A DNA stretch of 13,312 bases from the NCBI GenBank assembly GCA_015688915.1, contig JAATGX010000181.1:1-13312 (forward strand). The letters run 5' to 3'. Position 1 is the first letter of the stretch, and every line of letters begins with the position of its first letter. This stretch comes from Desulfuromonadales bacterium (GTDB taxonomy: Bacteria; Desulfobacterota; Desulfuromonadia; Geobacterales; Pseudopelobacteraceae). Positions 1-6,091 of the stretch are shown here, in pieces. A program made the translations under genes and the position numbers. The notes under the pieces were generated by a model that was not told the origin of the DNA, did no database searches, and saw only the letters and a list, made by a program, of their open reading frames with translations.

Positions 1-228
1 ACGGGGTGCAAGGAGTGCCGCGGCACCGGTTACAAGGGAAGAACCGGGCTGTTCGAGGTGTTGGACATGGGCGAGCGGTTCAAATCCCTGATTACCGATT
101 CCGCGGAATTGGCCGATTTGATGGTTGTCGCCCGTGAAGATGGACTGGTCACCCTGCGCCAGGCCGCCATCCGCAAGATGCTGGAAGGTGTGACGACCTA
201 TGAAGAGGTGGTCGCCATGACCGGGTAA
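1..228 (+). CDS. GspE/PilB-family secretion or pilus assembly ATPase, C-terminal fragment
   Basis: This is the last 75 codons of a gene that begins left of the window; frame 1 is open from base 1 to a TAA at 226-228. The fragment opens with a CxxC pair (CKEC) followed by GTGYKGRTGLFEV, which is the second half of the four-cysteine zinc-binding segment found in GspE, PilB and related type II secretion or type IV pilus ATPases. It ends with TLRQAAIRKMLEGVTTYEEV, the typical last helix region of this family. These ATPases sit on the cytoplasmic face of the inner membrane and power pseudopilus or pilus assembly. The catalytic Walker motifs are outside the window, so GspE and PilB cannot be separated. 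A strong terminator follows at 254-292, so this gene probably ends its operon. Confidence 0.85.
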   Translation, partial: TGCKECRGTGYKGRTGLFEVLDMGERFKSLITDSAELADLMVVAREDGLVTLRQAAIRKMLEGVTTYEEVVAMTG

Positions 229-253
229 GGGTCGGCCCATTGCAATTGCCTGC

Positions 254-292
254 ACCAAGAGGCCGGTCGGGAAACTCGACCGGCCTCTTGGT
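254..292 (+). terminator. Rho-independent terminator after the GspE/PilB-type gene
   Basis: A perfect 16-bp stem (arms 254-269 and 277-292) with a 7-nt loop (270-276) starts 25 nt after the stop codon. It is followed by the T-rich TGTTAGTT. The stem is G+C rich and long enough to be convincing. It separates the ATPase transcript from the biotin genes. Confidence 0.85.
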
Positions 293-374
293 TGTTAGTT
301 ACGGACAAGTTCTTAGATAGCGGGAAAGGGCCTTTTCCCTTGACCAGCCGGCAAATGCGCCCACTCAACAGCCA

Positions 375-406
375 TTGTCAACTTTGTAGTGTTGCAAAGT
401 TGACAT
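375..406. promoter_or_regulatory. Probable BirA operator upstream of bioB
   Basis: A perfect 11-bp inverted repeat is present: TGTCAACTTTG (376-386) and CAAAGTTGACA (395-405), separated by 8 nt. Written in the usual BirA form, it is TTGTCAACT-N14-AGTTGACAT, which fits the known TTGTAAACC-N14/15-GGTTTACAA type of operator, including its spacing. BirA with bound biotinyl-AMP represses biotin genes through such sites. The site is 44 nt ahead of the bioB start and nothing else here explains it. The binding protein is inferred; birA is not in this window. Confidence 0.8.
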
Positions 407-426
407 ATGCGATGCGGCATGATATT
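400..426 (+). promoter_or_regulatory. Putative sigma-70 promoter of the biotin genes, overlapping the operator
   Basis: TTGACA at 400-405 is a perfect -35 hexamer and forms part of the right arm of the BirA operator. The -10 is weaker: GATATT at 421-426 (15-nt spacing), or TATTGA at 423-428 (17-nt spacing). The overlap would let a bound repressor block RNA polymerase directly. The position ahead of bioB is right, but the poor -10 keeps confidence moderate. Confidence 0.5.
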
Positions 427-449
427 GACCATCGCTGGGAGGAATTTTC

Positions 450-1442
450 ATGAGAGAGTTTATTCAACACTGCTCGGAAGCGGTATTACGCGGTCAGCGC
501 CTTTCCGGGGAAGATGCCGTGCGCCTGGGAACGGCTGACGGCCCCGATCTGTACCTTCTGTTTGCCGAGGCCGGCCGCATCCGCGAACAGCGTGTGGGCC
601 GCAACGTGACCCTCTGTTCGATCATCAACGCCAAATCGGGCAAATGCCCCGAGAACTGCGCGTTTTGCGCCCAGTCGGCCCACCATGACACGGCGGTGGC
701 CAACTATGCCCTGGTGGATGAAAAGCAGATGGTTGACTGCGCCAAGCAGGCCGAAGCCAACGGGGCCTCCTGTTACGGCATCATCACCAGCGGCACCGGC
801 ATCGGCAAGGGTGCCGAGCTTGACCGGATCTGCGCCACCCTGCGCCGCATCCGCGCGGAGGCGAGCATTCTCCCCTCCTGCTCCCTGGGGATCATGGACG
901 ACGAAACCGCCCTGATCCTGAAGGAGGCCGGCATGGTGACCTACCATCACAACCTGGAGACGGCCCGCAGTTTTTTCCCCGCTATCTGCACCACCCATGA
1001 CTACGAAGATGACGTGCAGACCGTCCGGGCCGCCAAGCGTGCCGGCTTGAAGGTTTGTTCCGGCGGCATCTTCGGCCTGGGGGAGAGTTTCGAGCAGCGG
1101 GTGGAAATGGCGCTGACCCTGCGCGAATTGGAAGTGGATTCCATCCCGGTCAACTTCCTTGACCCGGTGGAGGGGACGGCCCTGGCCCATGCCGATTTTC
1201 TGACCCCCATGGAGTGCCTGAAAATCATCGCAGTGTACCGTTTTCTGCTGCCGGAGCGCCAGATCAAGGTCTGCGGCGGCCGTGACCGCAACCTGCGCGA
1301 GTTGCAATCATGGATCTTCATGGCCGGGGCCAGCGGCATGATGACCGGCAACTACCTGACCAAGGCGGGGCGTGACCCCGAGGTTGATCGGCGCCTGATC
1401 CGCGATCTGGGGTTGGGGATCGCCGAATGCGGGTGCGGCTAG
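450..1442 (+). CDS. bioB: Biotin synthase BioB
   Basis: This is a radical SAM enzyme that inserts sulfur into dethiobiotin to give biotin, the last step of the pathway. It is 330 aa long, close to the usual size. The [4Fe-4S]/SAM motif is C66-x3-C70-x2-C73 (CPENCAFC). Likely ligands of the auxiliary [2Fe-2S] cluster are C108 (SCYG), C144 (LPSCSLG), C203 (KVCSGGIFGLGE) and R278 (CGGRDR), matching the layout of the E. coli enzyme. The ATG at 450 has a good Shine-Dalgarno sequence (GGGAGGA, 437-443). The C-terminus has a small extra cysteine pair (ECGCG) whose meaning is unknown. It is the first gene after the BirA-type operator, so biotin-dependent repression is expected. bioD follows on the same strand after 36 nt. 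Confidence 0.97.
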   Translation: MREFIQHCSEAVLRGQRLSGEDAVRLGTADGPDLYLLFAEAGRIREQRVGRNVTLCSIINAKSGKCPENCAFCAQSAHHDTAVANYALVDEKQMVDCAKQAEANGASCYGIITSGTGIGKGAELDRICATLRRIRAEASILPSCSLGIMDDETALILKEAGMVTYHHNLETARSFFPAICTTHDYEDDVQTVRAAKRAGLKVCSGGIFGLGESFEQRVEMALTLRELEVDSIPVNFLDPVEGTALAHADFLTPMECLKIIAVYRFLLPERQIKVCGGRDRNLRELQSWIFMAGASGMMTGNYLTKAGRDPEVDRRLIRDLGLGIAECGCG

Positions 1443-1446
1443 AGAT

Positions 1447-1481
1447 AAGGATGAAGGATGAGGGATGAGGGATGAATTATG
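1447..1481 (+). repeat. Heptanucleotide tandem repeat ending at the bioD start codon
   Basis: Four consecutive 7-bp units lie in the bioB-bioD gap: AAGGATG (1447-1453), AAGGATG (1454-1460), AGGGATG (1461-1467) and AGGGATG (1468-1474). A diverged fifth, AATTATG (1475-1481), supplies the bioD ATG. Every unit contains an AGG-like purine stretch and an ATG, so the array is a ladder of Shine-Dalgarno and start-codon look-alikes in rotating frames. The ATG at 1465 opens a five-codon frame whose TGA (1480-1482) overlaps the bioD start as ATGA. Confidence 0.9.
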
Positions 1482-2195
1482 AGTCAAGGTATATTCGTAA
1501 CCGGCACCGACACCGGGGTGGGTAAGACCGTGGTGGCGGCAACCCTGGCCTATCTGCTGCGGATGAGTGGGGCCCGCGTGGGGGTGATGAAGCCGGTCAC
1601 CAGTGGCTGTCGCGAAGAGGGAGGCCTGCTCGTCTCGGACGATGCGCTGCTGCTCTGCCGTTCGGCCGGTGTCGTCTGTAGTGACGACGTCACCCCCTAC
1701 CTGTTGCGGGAACCGCTGGCACCGGCCGAGGCGGCAAGGATCGACGGCGTGCGGATTGATTTCAGCCGGATCCGTGAATCCTATCAGCGGCTTGCAGCCA
1801 GTTACGACGTTATGATCGTGGAGGGTGCGGGCGGATTGATGGTGCCATTGGCCGGGGGGCTGTTGGTGGCAGATCTGGTGAGGGAATTGGATCTGTCGCT
1901 GTTGGTGGTGGCGCGGCCGGACCTGGGCACCATCAACCATACGGTACTGACCTGCTTCAGTGCCCGGCAGATGGGGCTTTCCGTGGCCGGGGTGATCATC
2001 AACAACTATCCGGACGCACCCGGACTGGCCGAGAGCAGCGCTCCCCACCATATCGGATCCCTGTGCGGGGCGCCCATACTCGGGCTCTGGCCGCATCATG
2101 ACGGGAATGACGAGTTTGAGACGGTCGAGTATCTGGCGGGCTGGTTGAACAACCAGCCGGAGACGGAGATCGTAATGCGGGAGCTGGGGTGGTAG
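1479..2195 (+). CDS. bioD: Dethiobiotin synthetase BioD
   Basis: This is the ATP-dependent carboxylase that closes the ureido ring of 7,8-diaminopelargonic acid to give dethiobiotin. It is 238 aa, the usual size. The N-terminus has the P-loop GTDTGVGKT (residues 9-17), then MKPVTSG, and later VEGAGGLMVPL, all hallmarks of the family. A segment VVARPDLGTINHT fits the nucleotide-binding region. The ATG at 1479 is preceded by the 7-bp repeat, whose AGGGATGA unit at 1468-1475 can act as the ribosome binding site 3-6 nt upstream. The gene lies between bioB (36 nt upstream) and bioA (107 nt downstream), consistent with one biotin transcript. The residues expected for function are present and nothing is truncated. 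Confidence 0.96.
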   Translation: MSQGIFVTGTDTGVGKTVVAATLAYLLRMSGARVGVMKPVTSGCREEGGLLVSDDALLLCRSAGVVCSDDVTPYLLREPLAPAEAARIDGVRIDFSRIRESYQRLAASYDVMIVEGAGGLMVPLAGGLLVADLVRELDLSLLVVARPDLGTINHTVLTCFSARQMGLSVAGVIINNYPDAPGLAESSAPHHIGSLCGAPILGLWPHHDGNDEFETVEYLAGWLNNQPETEIVMRELGW

Positions 2196-2243
2196 CGACT
2201 ATTCGCCACCGGCGCACCTGTCCGTAACACCTGAAATCAGTGG

Positions 2244-2258
2244 GGCCGTACAACGGCC
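2244..2258 (+). other. Small hairpin in the bioD-bioA gap
   Basis: GGCCGT (2244-2249) and ACGGCC (2253-2258) can pair around a 3-nt loop, followed by TATTCCTTTT. It resembles a weak terminator or attenuator, but the stem is only 6 bp and the T tract is broken. It could reduce readthrough into bioA; it may equally be chance. Confidence 0.25.
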
Positions 2259-2302
2259 ATATTCCTTTTGCCCGCTTTCCGCGGTTATGCTAGATTCAGG
2301 CC

Positions 2303-3673
2303 ATGAACGATATGGATTCAACAACCACCGCACAATTGCAGGCTTGGGACAAACGCCACGTCTGGCACCCCTTTACCCAGATGCAGGACTGGGAAGGGGA
2401 GGAGCCGATCGTCATCGTGAAAGGGGAGGGGAGCTGGCTGATCGACAGCGACGGCAACCGTTACCTTGATGGCGTGGCCTCCATGTGGACCAACGTGCAC
2501 GGCCATTGCCGCACGGAATTGAACGAAGCCCTGAAAGCCCAGGTGGACCGTCTGGAACACTCCACGTTGCTGGGGCTGGCCGGAGAGCAGAGCATTCTGC
2601 TGGCCCGCCGCCTGGCCAGGATCACGCCGCCCGGACTGGATCGCTTCTTCTACTCGGACAACGGCTCTACCGCCATGGAGGTGGCGGTGAAGATGGCCTA
2701 CCAGTACCAGGCGCATCGCGGCAGGCCGGAGCGGAGCCGCTTCATCACCTTCAAAAACGCCTACCACGGCGATACCTTGGGTGCGGTCAGCGTGGGAGGG
2801 ATCGATATCTACCACGCCACCTTCCGGCCCCTGATGTTCGAGACTGTCCAGGCGCCGTCACCCTACTGCTACCGCTGCGAATTGGGATGCTCCGATCGTG
2901 CGGCCTGCGGGATGAAGTGCATCGAGGCCCTGGATGCGCTCATGATCGAGCATGCGGCGACCTGCGCCGGATTGGTGATCGAACCGCTGATCCAGGGGGC
3001 GGGCGGGATGATCGTCCAGCCCCCTGGTTTCCTCCGTCGTGTGCGGGAGTTGTGCGACCGCCACGGCCTGCTGATGATCGCCGACGAGGTGGCCACCGGT
3101 TTCGGCCGCACCGGCCGGATGTTCGCCTGTGAGCACGAAGAGGTGACGCCTGATATCATGGCGCTTTCCAAGGGCATAGCGGCCGGTTATCTGCCGCTGG
3201 CGGTCACGGTCACGAACGAGGAGGTCTACGGGGCTTTTCTGGGCGAGTACGCCCAACTCAAAACCTTTTTCCACGGCCATACCTTTACCGGCAACCCCCT
3301 GGCCTGCGCCATCGCCCTTAAAAGCCTGGACCTGTTCGAAAGCGACCGGCTGCTGGATGCGTTGCAGCCGAAGATCGAGCTGTTGCGCGAGCGCCTTGCC
3401 CGCCTTTCAGGGTTGACCCATGTGGGCGACGTGCGTCAGTGCGGGCTGGCCGCCGGGGTGGAACTGGTTGCGGACAAGGGGATCCGGCAGCCGTATCCGT
3501 GGGAAGAGCGGATCGGTATCCGGGTCTGCCATGAGGCGCGTAAACAGGGCATCTTCTCGCGCCCTCTCGGTAATACGGTGGTTATCTTCCCTCCGCTGGC
3601 AATCGGTCTGGAAGAGTTGCACCTGCTCGTGGATGGACTGGAACGGTCGATACGGACCGTCACCGGTGATTGA
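2303..3673 (+). CDS. bioA: Adenosylmethionine- or lysine-dependent DAPA aminotransferase BioA
   Basis: This is a PLP-dependent class III aminotransferase that converts KAPA to 7,8-diaminopelargonic acid. It is 456 aa. WHPFTQM (21-27) is the substrate-site signature, DEVATGFGRTG (261-271) holds the PLP-ring aspartate, and K290 in ALSKGI is the Schiff-base lysine; FFHGHTFTGNP supports the call. From memory, the chain resembles the Bacillus subtilis-type enzyme (BioK, which uses lysine as amino donor) more than E. coli BioA (which uses SAM), so the donor is open. A cysteine cluster sits at C189, C192, C196, C202 and C206. The ATG at 2303 has only a modest ribosome site (AGG, 2298-2300); an in-frame ATG at 2312 is the alternative and has none. 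A terminator follows immediately. Confidence 0.95.
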   Translation: MNDMDSTTTAQLQAWDKRHVWHPFTQMQDWEGEEPIVIVKGEGSWLIDSDGNRYLDGVASMWTNVHGHCRTELNEALKAQVDRLEHSTLLGLAGEQSILLARRLARITPPGLDRFFYSDNGSTAMEVAVKMAYQYQAHRGRPERSRFITFKNAYHGDTLGAVSVGGIDIYHATFRPLMFETVQAPSPYCYRCELGCSDRAACGMKCIEALDALMIEHAATCAGLVIEPLIQGAGGMIVQPPGFLRRVRELCDRHGLLMIADEVATGFGRTGRMFACEHEEVTPDIMALSKGIAAGYLPLAVTVTNEEVYGAFLGEYAQLKTFFHGHTFTGNPLACAIALKSLDLFESDRLLDALQPKIELLRERLARLSGLTHVGDVRQCGLAAGVELVADKGIRQPYPWEERIGIRVCHEARKQGIFSRPLGNTVVIFPPLAIGLEELHLLVDGLERSIRTVTGD

Positions 3674-3678
3674 ACCTC

Positions 3679-3710
3679 CAAAACCCCGCCTTGTTCAAGG
3701 CGGGGTTTTG
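3679..3710. terminator. Rho-independent terminator after bioA
   Basis: Perfect 15-bp arms (3679-3693 and 3696-3710) flank two bases. A CCCCGCC/GGCGGGG core is bounded by AAAA on the left and TTTT on the right. It begins 5 nt after the bioA stop. The symmetry means it could terminate in both directions, but only the plus strand has a gene running into it. Confidence 0.9.
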
Positions 3711-3822
3711 TGCAGGGAAGGCGGCATGTGGGAAATGGCACATCATATTTTGTCATTGCATTTCGCGGTGATTGCCGCTTAAATGTTCCCCGTTCACCAC
3801 AAAGATCGAGGCGTATCAAGCG

Positions 3823-5202
3823 ATGACCAAAGAAATCCGCATCCTGTTGATCGATGACGACGACTCCGGCCGCGAGGCACTGGAACTACTCCTCAAATCC
3901 ACCGGCTATACCGTGGTTTCGGCGTCCGGAGGGGACGAGGCCATCTCCATCATGGAGCGGGAGCAATTCAGCCTGATCGTTTCCGACCTCTTTCTGCCGG
4001 ACAAGAGCGGGATCGAAATCCTGCAGCACTCGCGCACCATTTCCCCGACAACGGAGGTGATCGTCGTCACGGGTTACGCGTCGGCGGAAACGGCTGTGCG
4101 CGCCATGAAAGAGGGGGCGTTCGATTATATCACCAAGCCGGTCAACTTCGATGAACTCAGGATCGTTGTCGGCAAGGCCCTTGAAAAACAACAACTCCTC
4201 TCCGAGAACGTGTATTTGCGGAAACAGCTCCAGGGGCGTTTCGAGTTCAGCAATATCATCGCCAATTCCCCGACCATGAAGATGGTCTTCGAGCGGATGA
4301 CGCGCATCGTCAAAACCGACTCCACGGTGCTCATTACCGGCGAATCGGGCACCGGCAAGGAGTTGGTGGCCCGCGCGCTGCATTTTAACGGGGCGAGGAG
4401 ACTGAAGCCGTTTATCGCGGTCAACTGCAGCGCCATACCCGAGATGCTGCTGGAAAGCGAGCTGTTCGGCCATGTGCGGGGCGCATTTACCGGGGCGATC
4501 CGGGACAAGGCCGGCAAGTTCGAGGCCGCCAATCAGGGGACCATTTTTCTGGATGAGATCGGGACCATGCCGCAACACCTGCAGACCAAGATACTGCGGG
4601 TGCTCCAGGAACAGGAGGTGGAGCGGGTCGGCTCCAACAAGCCGGTCAAGCTCGATGCGCGGGTGATCTCCGCAACCAACCTGGATCTCGAACAGCAGGT
4701 CAAACAGGGGAATTTCCGCGAGGACCTGTTCTATCGGCTCAATGTCATTCCTCTCCACCTTCCCCCGCTCCGGGAGCGCAAACAGGACATCCTGCCGCTG
4801 GTGGGCTATTTTCTGGAAAAGTGCTGCCGGCTCATGGAGCGGCCGCCAATGACCATCAGCAAGCGGGCGCTGGAGGCGTTGGAGGACCATTCCTGGCCCG
4901 GCAACGTACGCGAACTGGAGAATCTGGTGGAACGCCTGGTCGCCTTGACGGAAGGGGATGTGATTGGCCTCGAAGACCTGCCGGCGGGGATGTGCGGACA
5001 AAGCGTGCCGACAGACACGGGAAGCCTCGAACTGACGGAGCGGGGCATGGATATGATGGCGGCGGTCACGGAGATCGAACGCAAGCTGATTACCCAGGCG
5101 CTGTCGCTTTCAGGCGGTGTCAAGGCCCGTGCGGCGGCGTTGCTCGGTATCAACAGAACCACGCTGGTTGAAAAATTGAAGCGGCTGAAAATGGCTGTTT
5201 AA
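3823..5202 (+). CDS. Sigma-54-dependent response regulator (NtrC family)
   Basis: This is a complete 459-aa three-domain activator. The receiver domain (about 1-120) has the acidic pocket D11-D13, phosphoacceptor D55 (LIVSDLFLPD), T83 and K105. The AAA+ domain (about 140-380) has Walker A GESGTGKE (173-180), the sigma-54 contact loop GAFTGA (220-225), Walker B IFLDEIG and SWPGNVREL. A Fis-type helix-turn-helix ends the chain (about 430-457, with ARAAALLGINRTTLVEKL). It should activate sigma-54 promoters when phosphorylated. The frame stays open upstream to a TTG at 3772, but ATG 3823 is preferred: it has GAGG at 3808-3811, and the chain then starts just before the first beta strand. No histidine kinase lies nearby and its targets are unknown. 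The bioA terminator separates it from the biotin genes. Confidence 0.93.
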   Translation: MTKEIRILLIDDDDSGREALELLLKSTGYTVVSASGGDEAISIMEREQFSLIVSDLFLPDKSGIEILQHSRTISPTTEVIVVTGYASAETAVRAMKEGAFDYITKPVNFDELRIVVGKALEKQQLLSENVYLRKQLQGRFEFSNIIANSPTMKMVFERMTRIVKTDSTVLITGESGTGKELVARALHFNGARRLKPFIAVNCSAIPEMLLESELFGHVRGAFTGAIRDKAGKFEAANQGTIFLDEIGTMPQHLQTKILRVLQEQEVERVGSNKPVKLDARVISATNLDLEQQVKQGNFREDLFYRLNVIPLHLPPLRERKQDILPLVGYFLEKCCRLMERPPMTISKRALEALEDHSWPGNVRELENLVERLVALTEGDVIGLEDLPAGMCGQSVPTDTGSLELTERGMDMMAAVTEIERKLITQALSLSGGVKARAAALLGINRTTLVEKLKRLKMAV

Positions 5203-5657
5203 GTGGTTGTGAGCGGCTCCCGCCTGACCCGGAAGACCGCTTTGAATGTGGCGTCCTTGATCCCCTCCTCGGTGACAATCTCAACCTGGCCGGCAATATC
5301 CCGGTCGCCCCTTTCCCCTACCTCGGCAATTGCGCGTACCATTCCCCATCGCACGGGCGCGTGAAACTTCAAGGTCATTTCGATGGTGGCAAAATGCGTT
5401 CCCCGTGGCAGCAGGCTCTTGATAGCCATTGCCAGGGCCGTGTCGGCCAGGGATACGATGGCGCCGCCGTGCATCAGCCCCGCTCCCTGGCAGTGGGCCG
5501 CACGGAACGGCATGGAGAGTACCGCCCTGCCGCCGGCCGCCTCATCGATGCGCATGCCCAGATACTCCTCGAATGGAGACAGGGCGATCCATTCAGGCAG
5601 CGAGAAGGGCAGGGGGGCGTCTTTTGCAATGGGCTGTTCATAGATGGGTTCGTACAT
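5199..5657 (-). CDS. PaaI-family hotdog-fold thioesterase
   Basis: A 152-aa acyl-CoA thioesterase-like protein. The family signature HGGAIVSLADTA (63-74) includes the HGG turn and D72, the expected catalytic acid, and is followed by a hotdog core ending in VFRVRR. Such enzymes hydrolyse acyl- or aryl-CoA thioesters in the cytoplasm; the substrate cannot be told from sequence. The frame is open to a GTG at 5717 (172 aa), but ATG 5657 is preferred because MYEPIYEQ begins the family-like part and AGAGG lies 11 nt upstream. The gene converges with the sigma-54 regulator, and both stop codons come from the same TTAA (5199-5202). It is transcribed in the same direction as the tRNA/hup genes but is separated from them by the terminator at 5735-5779. 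Confidence 0.85.
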   Translation of the reverse strand: MYEPIYEQPIAKDAPLPFSLPEWIALSPFEEYLGMRIDEAAGGRAVLSMPFRAAHCQGAGLMHGGAIVSLADTALAMAIKSLLPRGTHFATIEMTLKFHAPVRWGMVRAIAEVGERGDRDIAGQVEIVTEEGIKDATFKAVFRVRREPLTTT

Positions 5658-5730
5658 GCGATGACCAGCCTCTACAATGGATTTGTTCAAAAAACGGCAC
5701 GAGATGCGGATCGACACAAAACAGGATGGA

Positions 5731-5779
5731 TAAAAACGAGAAAGGGCGCTTGCCGTTACGGCAGACGCCCTTTCTCGTT
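5731..5779 (-). terminator. Rho-independent terminator after the tRNA cluster
   Basis: Perfect 14-bp arms (5735-5748 and 5766-5779) enclose a smaller inner stem (TGCCGT at 5751-5756, ACGGCA at 5758-5763). Read on the minus strand, the stem runs straight into TTTTTA (5736-5731). It starts 4 nt after the CCA end of the first tRNA-Asp, so it ends the tRNA transcript and insulates the thioesterase gene. Confidence 0.9.
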
Positions 5780-5783
5780 GTAA

Positions 5784-5860
5784 TGGCGGGGTTGACGGGG
5801 CTCGAACCCGCGACTTCCAGCGTGACAGGCTGGCACTCTAACCGACTGAGCTACAACCCC
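5784..5860 (-). tRNA. tRNA-Asp (GTC), copy 1
   Basis: A 77-nt cloverleaf on the minus strand. The acceptor stem pairs GGGGTTG with CAACCCC, the D-arm contains TAGCTCAGTCGGTTAGA, and the anticodon arm is CCAGC-CTGTCAC-GCTGG with anticodon GTC. The T-arm has GGTTCGA, the discriminator is G, and CCA is encoded. It is identical to the copy at 6003-6079. It lies last in the cluster, between two terminator-like hairpins. Confidence 0.97.
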
Positions 5861-5878
5861 AAAACAGATGGGATGGAC

Positions 5879-5910
5879 AAAAAAACAGGGAAAAGGGTTC
5901 TCTTCCCTGT
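5879..5910 (-). terminator. Terminator-like hairpin between tRNA-Val and tRNA-Asp copy 1
   Basis: ACAGGGAA (5885-5892) and TTCCCTGT (5903-5910) form a perfect 8-bp stem with a 10-nt loop. On the minus strand the stem leads into a run of seven T (5885-5879). It lies 4 nt after the CCA of tRNA-Val. It has the form of an intrinsic terminator but is weaker than the one at 5731-5779, so partial readthrough into the last tRNA is possible. Confidence 0.6.
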
Positions 5911-5914
5911 AGAA

Positions 5915-5990
5915 TGGTGGGCGAAACAGGGATCGAACCTGTGACATCCAGCTTGTAAGGCTGGCGCTCTCCCAGCTGAGCTATTCGCCC
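5915..5990 (-). tRNA. tRNA-Val (TAC)
   Basis: A 76-nt cloverleaf on the minus strand. The acceptor stem pairs GGGCGAA with TTCGCCC, the D-arm is TAGCTCAGCTGGGAGAGC, and the anticodon arm is CCAGC-CTTACAA-GCTGG with anticodon TAC. The T-arm has GGTTCGATCC, and CCA is encoded. It lies 12 nt after tRNA-Asp copy 2 in the direction of transcription. Confidence 0.97.
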
Positions 5991-6002
5991 GTTTATGTTA
6001 AA

Positions 6003-6079
6003 TGGCGGGGTTGACGGGGCTCGAACCCGCGACTTCCAGCGTGACAGGCTGGCACTCTAACCGACTGAGCTACAACCCC
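6003..6079 (-). tRNA. tRNA-Asp (GTC), copy 2
   Basis: A 77-nt tRNA identical to copy 1, with anticodon GTC and encoded CCA. Its 5' end is 12 nt after the stop codon of hup, leaving no room for a promoter between them. It is therefore probably transcribed from the hup promoter and cut out by RNase P. Confidence 0.97.
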
Positions 6080-6091
6080 AAAATCAAAATA

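Larger units (their letters stand above)
5782..6083. repeat. 83-bp direct repeat carrying the two tRNA-Asp copies
   Basis: Bases 5782-5864 and 6001-6083 are identical. Each repeat covers a whole tRNA-Asp gene plus AA on one side and AAAA on the other. The two are offset by 219 bp and enclose tRNA-Val. They point to tandem duplication or gene conversion. Recombination between them would remove tRNA-Val and one tRNA-Asp. Confidence 0.9.

Noticed and set aside
486..1307. Long minus-strand open frames opposite bioB, bioA, clpX and tig
   Set aside because: They mirror the codon pattern of high-G+C genes and show no recognisable domain or ribosome site.
1447..1481. A CRISPR-like or insertion-sequence scar at the heptad array
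   Set aside because: The units are contiguous 7-mers without spacers, and there are no flanking inverted repeats.
3735..3770. A sigma-54 promoter ahead of the regulator (TGGCAC near 3736)
   Set aside because: No GC doublet lies at the required 10-base spacing from the GG, so the -12 element is missing.
3772..3822. A TTG-initiated 17-residue N-terminal extension of the sigma-54 regulator
   Set aside because: No ribosome site precedes it and the added residues are not part of a receiver domain; ATG 3823 fits better.
5658..5717. A 172-aa thioesterase beginning at GTG 5717
   Set aside because: The extra 20 residues are not family-like, and the ATG at 5657 has a plausible ribosome site.
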